A stretch of DNA of 64,000 nucleotides from contig AJFK01000895.1 in the NCBI GenBank assembly GCA_000467715.1, positions 62,001-126,000 of the forward strand, read 5' to 3'. The position numbers and the translations under genes are program-made. The notes below the pieces were generated by a model. The model made no database searches. It saw only the letters and a program-made list of their open reading frames with translations, and was not told the origin of the DNA. Positions 22,720 to 35,540 of this stretch are shown here, in pieces. Every line of letters starts with the position of its first letter. Position 1 is the stretch's first letter. This DNA is from Hysterium pulicare CBS 123377 (Eukaryota; Ascomycota; Dothideomycetes; Hysteriales; Hysteriaceae).

Positions 22720-24743
22720 TCCGCTGAGCGAAGGATTAGTGAGAAGTTCAACCGGGAGAAAGACTCATGCTTACACGAGGTATTTGACAGCGCCGCGAGC
22801 GCACACGACTTGTAAATAAGATATGTGCGGACTCTCGCGGTGGGGAGTTACAGAGGCTGTCGGGTTCGGAACGATGTCGTTGCCTTATCGGACGCAGTCG
22901 GCTGAAGAGAGACTTGAACGCTCGTGGAGCGGGCTTAGCACCGTTGTCGTTGCTGCGGGATGAACGTGTCTCGGCGCGGCGATGAACGAATGAAGCCAAA
23001 CCTCGGCGGGGATGGTAGAAATAAAGGTAGAAATTGGCGTTTACAGAGGCAGGCGAGCGACGAGGTGAACAATGATGTGTATATTGCTTTAGGGGATAAC
23101 TCGGCTTCTCACAATTCCGCCCTCTGAAAAGTGGTGTGGGATTCCGTTGGCCCCAGATCAACAACGGCAATGTGCTCCGCTTGTTCGGAGAGGGCACTGT
23201 CGAAACTTCCAGATGCCTTCCGACTGGCTCCTAGCCGCAATCGCCCGTGAAATTTCAGTTGATGTCGCCCCACCCCCAGCGTGTAGACTTTTTGGCACTT
23301 GTTTTCCGGCAAAGATGCTGTGGGGTCAAACGATATCCTGCGCCGACTCGATGCTTCTTGTCAGTTCGAACGCGAGCATTGATTCACGAAAATAATTGCG
23401 GAACTTCTACATTTATATAGAGCCGGACTGCCGTCAGCAGGAACAAATCCCGATCTGTCCGACCCGAAGGCGCATACCACGGACTTGCCGTTGGGAGTTG
23501 GCCTCTCACGTTCGAATTGTACCTAACGCCGGTCAGATTCACGCGGCGTAGTTTGGTTTGGCTTTGAGATTTTTGATGAACAGTACAAGCCAGCCGACTC
23601 CATGTAGATGTCAGATTGCTCAGATCAAAATCTGACAGGCTATCAACTTTACTTCTTACTCGCGTGATCAACTCTTAGCTTCACATGCTCCACTACCAAG
23701 GTGCATTCATCAGAACAGTCTGTACTCATGTAAGGTTTGGACTACGCGCAAGTCTCAAATCTACGACTATGCTACGCCGTACACCAAGCCAATCCAATAT
23801 CATGCGATGTAGTTGTTGAGGGCGTGGTGAAGCCCGGGCTTTCGTGTGCATCGGCCGATAGAATTTAAGCTGGAATAAAAACAATCCCCCCTTGTGCTTA
23901 CGTGAACAGGATTTTGGTTTCTCCTGGTTCATGGGCACCCGCTCGTTGTGTACCTATTGCTTTGAACATGCTGGGTATTCTCAAAGCAAGCTCATATCAA
24001 AGCGACCACACATCCTGATGATAATAAGAGGCATGGTCCACCATAAAGTGTGTAGAAAATGTCCCTGGGCCGTCGGTCTGCGTTGGTGTACCTGCTTCTA
24101 CTGGCCTCTATATCTATTTCGCAACTAAGGTTCATATAATAACTAGTCGTCAGTGAGCCTGTTCACATTCATCGTAGGCAAAAGATCATGAAAGATTCTC
24201 CGATCCTCCTCTACCGGTGTCATCATGCCAGCAACCTCTATGAGATTTCAGGTCTTTCAGGGTGGTTTCGATTTGTGAATACCAGTGATGTCGAGATAGA
24301 GTCGCATGCTTCGTTGAGATTGTGGCTGCGTGAACGAGCCGACGATCTCAGCCGTTGGACATAACAAGAGGTTGTTGCAGCGTTTCAATCTTGACTTCTG
24401 GCTGTGATTCAGCTGACCGAGGATGAAGTTGTGGTGCCTGTTTCGGAATTCCTGCACGGAGGTGGAATCACTGGCGCTGGCGTCGACAGAAGAGTGCCAC
24501 GTGGAAGGCGTGAATAGATGCACGACGAGTTGGAACGATGGATGCGGACGATGGTGGATGGATTTATGTGCGTGCCCAACTCGTAAACGCCGCTTGGCAG
24601 CGATCATGGGCCTCAATTGGAGTAGTCCCAGGAACGGCTTCAGCGACAGGGATTCCTGCACACGCTTGCTGCGCCGGTGCTGCTCACCTCTTCCCCCCGA
24701 ATACTATTTTCCTGTCTATATATCGTCTCTGCATTGCGGACCG
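22720..24743. other. divergent promoter region, no gene seen
   Basis: About 2 kb between the P450 reductase and Tao3-like starts. The ORFs here overlap on opposite strands and resemble no family. The left 400 bases are probably the reductase 5' leader. Confidence 0.5.
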
Positions 24744-27700
24744 ATGAAGCCAGTCAGTACGGCGGCATGTGTAAGTGCCTGCTCCCATTCTTAATACATC
24801 GCAACGGCAACCCTTTCCCTGCAACACGCGCCCTACCCCAGCTTCAATTTGAAACCTATCCGCCTACCAGCTCATCACGCATTTGTACCTTTGGCCCCGT
24901 TACGCTATAGGCCATTAGGGTGTCTTAAGGATTGTTCCAGTTCTTCGGTCTGCACGCATTGCTAATTCTCCTCGTCCATCGTCGCAGCTGCTTCCCCATT
25001 GCGACAGAATACTGGGAATCTGTCGCACCATATAGACGCCTCCACAATACCCTCCATTCCTTCTCGAGAACCTTCTGTGACACGCGGGCGTGCCCTTACA
25101 ACATCGGGCCGTACTGTCTCTCCTCGCTCTCAGACTCCGGTGGTTGTCCTTCCGAGCAAAAATTCAAGCCCAGACGCTGGACTTGACCGAAAACCGTCCG
25201 CGTCGTACGGACATCACCGCCAAACCTCCATTGTACATGGCAAACAACACTCGCGAAATACTAGTTTCGTCAACTCGCCCGCAACCAGTCCATTGAGCCC
25301 GCAGGTCATCGCGGCGGGCGGCTCTCTGCCCCTCGATGGCCCCGCAATGTCTCAAGATGAACATAAAGATGCTTCGCCGGCGAACGGACTATACATAATT
25401 GGGAATGGAAATGGAAATATCGTCAATGGGCATATTGCTGGAAATGAAGTCTCGGGCCTTCCTACTGGCACCCGAAGACCAGAGCGCATGCTGAGTGGCA
25501 AGTCGAAAAGGGACCATCACCACCATCGTTCACAATCGCGGCACCATCATCATCCACAAGAGTTAAAGACAGTGGGAGAATATGCTTTGCATCATTTGTT
25601 CAACTCGGTCAGTCGACAGCATGTTCAATGCTTTCATCCGCTAATGCATCGTCGAGCAGTTTGTTGGACAAGCTGACCAGAAAATCAACCAATGCATCAA
25701 TGATCCAACCCAGCCAGAGCCTCGCGTAGAGCAGATATGTGGCCCCGGTGTTGATCCGAATTTCGACCAGCTCATATCTGCCCTTGGCCACATCGCACGT
25801 CAGAAGCCTAAACCCCTTATTGACACTTTTATGTATTGGCGAAAAGCGAAGAGCGAAGCCGCCAATGCTGCTCGGGCAGAACTCACTAACGTAAATTCTG
25901 TCTCATCTTCTTACGTCTTCTGCTAATCTGTCGTAGGCTCGGTCTGCCCCAACCTCCGGGCTGCCAAGTAGCATATTACCGCGCCGTAACACTGAACCAT
26001 TGCAGACACTCTCTGATGTGCAGGGCTCGAACTCATCTGGGTCCAGTTCAGTCAAGTTTATTGCTCTCCAGCAAGCAGTCTTTCAGGCAGAGCGGCGCTC
26101 GACAGTCTCGGTATTCCTTGTTTGTCGAGTCCTCCTCGAAATCATTGGCCAAAGTGACTTGCAATGTCTTACCGTGGAAATGACTGACCGGCTAGAAGAC
26201 CTGATCTACTCGCAGCTGAAGTCAGCCGAGCCCGATCAACTCGAGGAGTCTCCCCTACGCCACGCCAATTGGGTCATCTTTGGTCAACTCCTAGGAGTCA
26301 TGAGTGAAATCAGCTTTGACAGCGTCCAAGAAAAGTTCGTCACGGATCTAGAGAATATGCACAAACACCTTGGTGTTAAAGGCCAAGCTAGTAAAGAAAT
26401 TGAGGCCAAGGGGGTGCTACTTGTGCGCGGCATGAGGTATTTGAGAGTCAAGACCTTTCCCAGAGACGCCTGGGATCGCTCGTGCGACTTCATGCAATCA
26501 CTCGCAAGACTTTTTACGAACGTCCACGGCCAACCCGTAAAATATGCCTATTGCCAATTACTGAAGGAGCTGTTACTGCGCGTCGCATCCAAGGCCCCAT
26601 TAGAACTGGTCTCACCAAAATGGCGAGCGGTCATTGACACGATCAAGCCGAGAGTTACATTGTTACTCACTAAGCCGAAACATTGGCAAGAGGCATTCCC
26701 GCTCATGGCAGCTTTGCTATGTGTTTCACCGGTAGAAACCTTCTCGACTCAGTGGTTGCCGCTGGCTCTGTCGACTCAGCCTAGACTTAAGGAGCGTGCT
26801 ACTCGGGCCATTGCATTGCGGGGAATTTGTCGCTTGGTGTGGACATACCTTTACAGAAATTGCACGGACCCACCCAACCTTGCTGTCAGGAAGCTGGATG
26901 AAATCATTCGAATGGTGTTTCAGCCTGGGAAACGTTCATTCCTCTCCACCGAAACAGCAATCGCAGAGCCTTTCATTCAATTAACCCGCATTATTGGTTT
27001 CAAGTATCAAGACCTTTGCTTTAGGACGATCATATTTCCCCTGTTGAATTCCGAGCTCTTCGCGTCCGGACGAGAGCTTCGCGTGGAAAACCTCGAACCC
27101 GAGAGAATGGTCATTGGAATCCGATCATTTCTCGCTATTATGGCAGATCTCGAAAAAAGAGAACAGCCGCCTTTCCCAATCTCTTTCGACAGTGACCCTT
27201 TTGTGGAGCCGATTGAGATGCCTAGCCTCCCTACAAGCCCTCGACCCATGGCGATTGTTCCACTAAAATCGTCGCTCGTTAGAGAAGAGAGGCTTTCAAG
27301 ACCCGTGAACTTTACCGGCTTTGCTGAAGTTGCGAAGGAATATTATGTAAAATTTTGTAAAATCCTGGGAGAAATCACCATCATCTGTGATAACGCGTTT
27401 GGGGGACAAGCAGTGCTTGATGAAAAATTTGCTCTCCAAACGCCCAAGACTCCCATGGCTGATGCATTCAGTTTTGCACGAAGGGACGACCATCAAAACT
27501 CCATGGACCTACGCCAAGGATTCTACGATTTGCTGCACGTTGCTGTGCAGGCACTACCTCGATGTCTATCACCTCATATCCCCTTTAACTCTCTCATTAA
27601 TCTGCTCTGCACTGGTACCGCTCACGTCCAGGGGAATATCGCGGCTTCGTCGGTACAGTCATTAAAATCAATCGCTCGCCAATCTCACGCTCAACAAGTC

Positions 27701-30700
27701 ACTATCGGCTTCGCCCGATTCATATTCAACTTTGACGACCGTTACGCGACCATGTCGGACGGCGGTATGCTTGGTGCTAGCCATATCGAGAGTACACTGA
27801 GACTATACGTTGAACTGCTTCAAATTTGGATCGAAGAAATCAAGCTGAAAACTCGAAAAGCGGCCCTTGATACTCCAGACGATGGTGTTTCTGGCAATCG
27901 AGGTGCACAATTGGATCTTTCCAGCGTCTGGGCTCACGTTGATGAGATCGAATCTCACGGACTTTTCTTCCTCTGCTCGCCATCACGCCGTGTACGGGCT
28001 TATGCAGTCACGGTATTGCGCCTCATTACAGAATTTGACACGGCGCTTGGTGGGTCCAGCACGAGAATCATACGAGTAATGGAGGGCAGTCCTCAGAAGG
28101 TCATGGACATCAACGATGAGAAACTCTCGCTTGCCGAAAGGAGTCGTCTTCAAAGGGGAATGAGGAAGAGCAACGTGCAAAGCACGTTGATCGAATTATG
28201 TAGCAGTGATGCTCCGTATGATTCTACGCTCTGGTTCAAGATTTTTCCAAATCTCGTCCGCATCAGCTTCGAAGTCTGCCCATTTGCAGTCACCCTGACC
28301 CGAGACATTGTTTGCGCAAGGCTATCTCAAGTGCATCGAACGTTAGCCACACTGGCTGAGGGTCCTCGAGCTAGTCCATATGCTACCTTTGATGTTGGGG
28401 GTGGAAAAGGAGGTGGCAGATTAGCAACTACTGCTCCAGAAGTAGTAATCGAGCAGTGGAAGCTCTATTTGATATTTGCATGCACAACGCTGACCAATAT
28501 TGGTGGTCAAACAAGTGCACAAAACCAGGTCTCTCAACATTCAAGGAAGAGTTCGAAATCGTCACAGAAAAGCCAAAACAAAGTATACTCGGCGGGAGAT
28601 CTGTTTGCGAAAGTTCTTCCTTTCCTGTCGGTTGGAAATTCTGCCGTCCGTGATGCTGTTGTAATCGGCTTGGGATCCATCAACATGAATCTTTACCGCA
28701 CCTTGTTAGAGTCATTGCAAGCCCACGTCGCCGCATGCTCGGAGGAAGCAAAGTCACGTCTCGGCATGCACCAGCGTACAGTAAGCAGCCCCCGCAGAAA
28801 CCGCAGAACCGATCACCTTCGGACGGAGATTACGAATGTGTACAAACTTACATCGCATTTCCTTAAATCTCCGGAAGCGTACAATGATGAATGGATATTG
28901 AATAATCTAGTTAATTACACCAAAGACCTTCGACTCTTTTTGAGCGATGCAGAGGTGCAGAACGAATGGGATTTTCAAAAGCTGCGCACCCATTACTGCG
29001 GCTTAATCGAGGAGGTCTTTGAAGGCATTAACCGGACTAAAGACCCCATTCGCTGGATGCCATTTCAGTCCCGGAAAGCTGCTTTCACCTTGATGGAGGA
29101 TTGGTGTGGCTACTCTCCCAATCAGCCTCAGATCCGTCAACGTGAGGAGAACATGAGGCGCTCGATCTTGGATCGCGAACAAGACCTCGGAAACAAGGGT
29201 ATGGCTACCGCAGCCATGGAAATCGAGAAGAGGGACCTCCGCACTGCAGCGTTGAGTGCGATGGCAGCATTATGCGTAAGTCGTATTAAATGACAAGGTT
29301 ATCCTCCTATGGACACTAACAGACCCCAGGGAGGACCCGTCAGCATCACTACCGACAGCAAAGTTCTTCTCCAATTTGATGTTCGCCGAATGCTATCTTG
29401 GATTGATACCATATTCGAAACTCCCAGTGATAGGACCCATGCCATTGGCAGAAGAGCTCTTACCAATCTAATCATGTATAACCGGGAGCATCCATACTTG
29501 CTGGACCGTTCGATCGAAATGTGCTATCTATCAAAGTCCTCGAAGGCACTAGAGAGCTACTTCGAAGTCGTTACTCAAGTGCTTACCCAAAGAGAAGACT
29601 ACTCACTCCCCTTTTGGAAAGTTTTGAGTGCTGGTCTTTATACCTTGGGACATGAAAACAATGAATTGCGCACGAAATCCGCCCGTTTGCTTCGAACTCT
29701 GGAGGCCCGTGAACAGAAGAATTCGAAACTGCAGGATCTAGACATCAGCATTTCAGATAAGACCATCGCCGTATACAAGCTTGCGCAATTTGAGACCTCT
29801 CGAAGATTAGCAAAACAGCACCAAGAACTTGCTTTCTTAGTTTTCTCTCAATTTTCCTATTATTTCAAGGAACTTCAGCCAGATCATCAGCGGAACATGG
29901 TGGCGGCGATGCTCCCTTGGATTCAGACAATTGAGCTGCAGCTTAGTCCAGACGGCGGGCCCACGGCTAATTCGTATATGTTATTGGTCAATCTCTTCGA
30001 GATCACTGTGCGCTGTGGCAACGCTCTCCATAACGAAATCCAAGCGCTGTGGCAAGCACTGGCAACGGGGCCCCATGCTGGCAATGTTCAACTCATCCTG
30101 GATTTCATCATCGGACTGTGTTTGGATAAAAGAGAACAAAACTTCGTGGACCATTCGAAACAGATCGTGGTTTATCTTTCCAGTACTCCCGCTGGTCTAA
30201 AGGTCGTGGAATTTTTGCTAATGCAAATCACGCCTAAAGCTATGGTGTTGGAGAAGCGGGAAAGCGCCCCTCCACCCCATGATGCTGCTTCTCTGCCTTA
30301 CTTGGCTGATCTCGGGGCTATTTTACCGAGTAGCAGCAAACAGGTGAGTGTTTTTCTTAGCTCATCCATGACTATACAAACTAATGGAATTCAGTCTGGG
30401 TTCTCGCTCGGCCAATTATGCCTGATTCTTCTTGTTGATCTCATGGTATCTCCAGTCGAGCTTGCGAAGGAACATGTACCACTCCTTCTCCAAGTAGTAG
30501 TCGTGTTATGGGATCACTACACACCTGTTGTTCAAGACCAAGCTCGAGAAATGCTTGTCCATTTGATCCACGAGCTGGTGCTTTCTAAGGTCGAAGACGG
30601 CAGTACTACGGCAGACAAGAAAGTTATCGAAGACTTCATCGAGAGTATTCGCCGGCACAATCCTAAAGTCGTGTGGAACTACGAAGACAATAATGGCAAG

Positions 30701-32815
30701 GGAGATGAACCTTTTGGAAACAGAGTGCCAGAGGGCATGACATATGTTGCAGCCGAGATTGTCAAAGTGTTCTCTCTCGCATATCCAGGCATCAAAGAGG
30801 AATGGGGCAGGATTGCTCTAATATGGGCAACGTCCTGCCCGGTACGGCATCTAGCATGCCGTTCTTTCCAGTTGTTTCGCTGCATTCTTAGCTCCCTTGA
30901 CCAGCCTATGCTCTCGGACATGCTAGCGAGACTGTCCAACACTATTTCGGACGATGAAAGCGACATCCAAATGTTCTCAATGGAGATTCTGACTACTTTA
31001 AGGACCATCATCGAAGCTCTCCAGCCCGAGGATCTTATTCAGTATCCCCAACTGTTCTGGACCACATGCGCATGTCTGGATACGATACATGAGCGCGAAT
31101 TTATGGAAAGTCTGTCCATGTTGGATAAGCTTCTGGACAAGATCGATCTCAGTAACCCTATCACTATCAGAATCCTCGAGGACAACTACCCACAAAAGTG
31201 GGATGGTACCTTTGAAGGCATTGCGCCGCTCATTTATAAAGGTGTTAGATCGAGTGTGTGTCTGGACCGCTCGCTCCGACTGCTCGAGAGACTGGTAGTA
31301 CTTCCATCCAACCGACTTGTCGGCGACGAGAGCCGTTTAGTTTATACTATACTTGCCAATCTGCCGAGGTTTCTACGGTCCTTCGAACACGATACTAAGG
31401 ATCCCACTGTAAAAGGCACTGCAGAGGTGCTCGCGAAAGTGGCTGAGGACTACAACTGCGCAGGCCTCTCTCAAGCTCTGTTAGCTTTCGCAAATAAGCG
31501 ATATAGGGCTGACAAGGATTTCTTAGCGCAGACAGCATCTGCACTTCGATCATCCTTCCCGGATTTTGATTATAGAAGCTTGGTCTTTCTCCTAAGCCTG
31601 CTGACAAACAAACTTCCATGGATGAAGATCAAGACTATGCAGTTGTTGTGCGAAATTATTGCAGAGATCGACATGCGAAAGCCGGAAATAGCAGCCAAAG
31701 GGCCAGATTTGATCTCTCCGCTGCTTCGGTTGTTACAGACTGAGTTCTGCCCGCAAGCTCTGCAGGTGCTTGACTTCGTCATGAATATGACAGGTGCTCC
31801 AACTCCTCTCGATGGACATCATTTACGCATGAGCATAGCAGGATCTCATTCAAGTCGGGCCTTCCGCAAGGAATATGAGAAGACACAGAGCTTATATGGC
31901 ATTCCGGAAGAGACGGGCTGGTCTATTCCTGTACCTGCGCATCATTCTGCTTCGACGCGAAGCAACGTTCATGCTGTGTTTTATACCTGCATGGCTCCGG
32001 AAAGTACGGATGCTACTGAAGTAGCTACGCCCAAGATCGAATTCCGCCAGGAAGAATTCGCCTTCAGCCCGATTTCAGACTACCGTACAGCGACCATGAC
32101 ATCCGAGGACACTCGTGGGGACAGCCACATCGGAGAGCTGGTCATGAAATTAGACAGTTTAGACGATTTCTTCGAAGATGACGACGACGCGGAGACACTA
32201 TCCGAACTCCCAACAATTTCCGAGTTCGGTCGGCCTACCAATGCATCTCTAGATGAGAGGGAGAATCTCTATGATCAACAAACCGCCCCTATCCTCCACA
32301 AATCACTTACTCGAAATGCGAGCGTAACCTCTTTTCAATCTGGGTTTGCCGATACCAAGTTCCCTCCACCACGAGATCCTGGAGTTATGACGCCTACCGC
32401 TTTCTCCGCCCCATCTATTACTTCTGCACCTTCTGCTCCTGCACCGACAGGTCCTCTGCCGCGGCCTGGATTACACTCACGATCCATAACGTCTCCAGTT
32501 GTCAATCAACGATCACCTCCTGTGCTGTATGCTAACCTAGATGAAAACGGCGAACCGTTCTCTGATGACGATCTGATGACAGGGCGCACGAATACAAACG
32601 ACAAGTCGTTTTCCCTCGAGAATATGATTCGGCCGTTAACACAAGATACACGATCGCGTATCAGATCTGGAATGCGCAGATTGACCGGTGGTGGAGGGGA
32701 TACGAAAGAAAAAGAGAAGTCCAGAGAAGCTATTCGGCAGGCATTGCAGAAGAGTCCTCAGGTGCCCAAGGTGCCAGATATCTATTTGAACAATCCGAAG
32801 AGCGCGGATCCATGA
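24744..32815 (+). CDS. TAO3: cell morphogenesis protein Tao3/Pag1 (Furry/Mor2 family)
   Basis: Giant scaffold of the RAM/MOR pathway, which acts with NDR-family kinases in polarised growth and septation. Exons 24988-25607, 25660-25890, 25937-29275, 29330-30343 and 30395-32815 join in frame. A 25 nt first exon 24744-24768 (MKPVSTAA, donor GTGTAA) brings the total to 2549 residues, close to yeast Tao3. The first exon is the least certain part, because no other in-frame ATG precedes the conserved sequence. The N-terminus is disordered with His-rich runs (DHHHHRSQSRHHHH). From about 215 begins the MOR2/PAG1 N-terminal homology (PNFDQLISALGHIARQKPKPLIDTF, VFLVCRVLLEIIGQ). HEAT-like repeats follow to about residue 2200, then an acidic disordered tail. 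The 51 nt intron 30344-30394 is a multiple of three and stop-free. Confidence 0.93.
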
Positions 32816-33445
32816 GCAGAATTCCTAGCTGATATGACTGGCTTTATTTCTTGTTGTCGCAGATGTTGTTTCCTTCATTCTCTGGATACATATACCACTC
32901 GCAAACTGCGAGACCGGATGCATGGCATGGCGCTTCTGGTTACCGTATCTACAATCGCTGGGGTGGTTAAAGTGAGCGCATCGTCTTCGGAATGATTGTC
33001 AATTCGGTCAAAGACCTCTGTGGGGGAATAAATTTTGGATCTTGGAGTGTAATGTAATCACATAATCTGCCTAGAATTCTGTATATAGAGACCTTGTTCT
33101 CTTTACTTTGTGATTACCTAAGAGAGAATTCATCTCAATTGGAATTGAAAGCGCGTCTTAGATGCTGTGATACCCAAAGCAAACGAAGTTGCGAAAAGGC
33201 ATGCGTCGCTCTCGTGGTTGGAGGATGCAAGGATGACGTTGAGGCTTAAGTAAGAGCCAAGGCCCACCGTTTCCCGAGCGAAGCTAGCTGAAGCCTCAGA
33301 GCTCCATCCAAGTTCGCAAGGCAGATTACAATCAACTCTCCCACTTTCATATTCCATCGTCACATTTTGCGCGAAACCTACTCCGCCATCTCCATCTCAA
33401 TCCACCTTCTACTCCTCTGCTCGAACAACAGCTTCAACCGCAACC
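32816..33445. other. intergenic, no gene seen
   Basis: 3' flank of the Tao3-like gene and 5' flank of the TVP15-like gene. A CT-rich, A-rich leader precedes the ATG at 33446. Confidence 0.55.
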
Positions 33446-34526
33446 ATGGACTTCTCGGAAATCTTGTGCGTAACCCTCGTAGCTCTCGATCGAGCTCCTC
33501 TTTCCTTTTGGGATACATTGCAAGGCTCGGATAGCTGACTTCATTCAAATTACAGCCGCATGGTCAATTTGGCCGTTGCGGTCTTCATGGTTTTAGGTGG
33601 CATTGGGCAATTCTTCAACTTCCGATTGTGAGTCTGCGCCCTGCCTGTTCCCGACGTACCCCTTGGAAATACGCGCATTGTATGGCGGAGCTCAACTGAG
33701 AGCACCATTGGACATCTCGAGCTCGCTCTCGCATTCCAGGCCCACGGCTTCTGGTCCCCGATCTGGGATCAGTGTTCACGGGTAGGGATGGAGGCTGGCA
33801 GATACCGAACATAACATGATAAGAATCTGGTTACTAGATGGCGCTGACTGTGGGTTGTAGTAAGGATATCATTGTTGGTGTCTATGTGATTCTCTTTGGT
33901 CTAGGTGAGTTTGGTGCAGAAATACGTCAAACGGAATCAGGATGCTAATTGGGCTGAATAGGAAATGCATTACTCGGTTCGTCACAAGCTATCTTCTCCA
34001 CCCTCGAATCAAGTATGCGGCGAGCTATGAGTCCTGTCGCACAAGTGCCAAGCAGCAGAGTGGTGTGGTAGCAGACGGGAACTCTATAGATAACTCTATT
34101 CGCCTACCCCATCTAGTTCTGGTCTCAGCGATGGAAGGTTGATAAGGTGCTAATACAATCCTCAGAGTTCCAAATCCCTCCTCAGGTAGCCAGATATGCG
34201 TCATTCATGTTCTCCTTCATCGGTCGTGGCATTTGTAAGTTGTGATCCAATCACTATCCCAGTATAGAATGGAGAGAAGGCTAACAAACAACAGTCTATA
34301 TCTTCATTGGATCCGTAATAGTTGGTGACGGCTGGTACCGAATAGTTCCTGGAACACTGGTTGGCGTACTTGGCATTGCATACGTGGTGTTGGAGTACAT
34401 CCCATCGATTGAGCCTCCTGCAAACATGCGGTAGGTCTTCCCCTACTCCCAAGACTGCGCGAATGAAACAAGGTTGACTGGGTTTATAGCGACGCTGATG
34501 CCGGCTGGGGCGCCGAACAAGTTTAA
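33446..34526 (+). CDS. TVP15: Golgi membrane protein TVP15-like (COPI-associated family)
   Basis: Seven short exons (33446-33465, 33556-33627, 33861-33904, 33962-33976, 34166-34234, 34295-34430, 34490-34526) encode 130 residues, close to yeast Tvp15. The frame holds across all six junctions. The read-out is a compact four-helix membrane protein: RMVNLAVAVFMVLGGIGQFF, then FKDIIVGVYVILFGLGNALLEF, then YASFMFSFIGRGIFYIFIGS, then IVPGTLVGVLGIAYVVLEY. The EFQIPP and SFIGRGIFYIFIG motifs are characteristic of the COPI-associated/Tvp15 family of late-Golgi vesicle proteins. The C-terminus is a short soluble DADAGWGAEQV. Exon 4 is only 15 nt. No long ORF exists here, so the gene is easily missed. 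Confidence 0.88.
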
Positions 34527-34926
34527 ATTGCAAACTCACCGAATCAACTCTGAGGATGGCTTTGGATTCCTCTTGGAAAATGTGTACGCTCGAACGGATT
34601 GTGTCAGACGAGGATTTTGATGTATGCATATGTCATGGGGCACTGGCGATTGTTCCCGGATTCTTCCTTCCCATCGGCGTCAATCGAGTCTATACTATGT
34701 ACGGTAACTGTTACGTTTAGAGGTTGTCGGGCAGGCAGGCTGAGGCTCTTTTCTCTTTTTCGATAACGGAGAAGAGTGTGGAGTGTGTTGAGCATGTAGC
34801 ATGATATTTTGGATGGGTGGAGATTAAAACAAGCCACAGCTGGCGGTGCTAAAGCTTATTTCATGATCTAAAAATCGAGGTGTGGTTGGCGAATCATGGC
34901 TTGACTATTCTCGATTATGAGTGATG

Positions 34927-34962
34927 ATGTGAATCATGATGTGAATTATAATGTGAATTATA
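34927..34962. repeat. three tandem 12 bp units
   Basis: Three head-to-tail copies of a 12 bp unit (ATGTGAATTATA twice, and ATGTGAATCATG once). They sit in the intergenic DNA between the TVP15-like and SREA-type genes. Confidence 0.75.
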
Positions 34963-35380
34963 ATAATGGGTGAGTGAGGCGTAGATTTTAGCTTCAGCAG
35001 AAGCATTGGGTGCAGTGCATCTCATAGGTTAGGTATGATGGACGGCGGGGCACATGTGCTGCTGATTTTTAATGAGTCGCTTGTGATTGGCCCGGGGATG
35101 CGTGAATTGGTCCAGGACACAGTGCACCCTCTTCAGCACGCTGCATGCCAGCCCGTGTTGCGACTACGACCACTGCTATAGCAAAGCCTCCTGACCCATG
35201 ACTATGTTAACAGCTGCACTCCAAAAGACGGTGTGCAGAGATCCCGCCTTATCTCTCGACATCCGAGTGCCATTTGCCCATTAAGATCCGTCTCACCGGC
35301 CAGTGCACTGCAGCCTGTGGGCTTTCAATATCTCCCAGATCACGTTATTGCCCTCTTCCCGATACTCAATCTCGTTTCAT

Positions 35381-35389
35381 TTATCAGAT
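35381..35389 (-). promoter_or_regulatory. candidate SREA/GATA-factor binding site
   Basis: TTATCAGAT on plus is ATCTGATAA on minus, an exact match to the extended consensus ATCWGATAA reported for SREA-type iron repressors. It is embedded in a palindromic cluster (CAGATCAGATCTGATC) and lies about 150 bp upstream of the start of the SREA-type gene itself. Occupancy is inference. Confidence 0.5.
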
Positions 35390-35540
35390 CAGATCTGATC
35401 ACCTCCGCAAGCACCCCACCCTCGCAGTCCAAACAAATCTCCTCCATCTCATCCCGCCTTATAACTTGGCACCCCCCGTTCCTCGCTCCGGGATTCCTCC
35501 CCCGTTCGTATGGTCCAATAACCCCCAGCAACTTTCCGTC

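Larger units (their letters stand above)
34527..35540. other. upstream region of the SREA-type gene
   Basis: About 1 kb without a gene. It holds a short tandem repeat (34927-34962) and GATA-type sites close to the SREA start. Confidence 0.6.
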
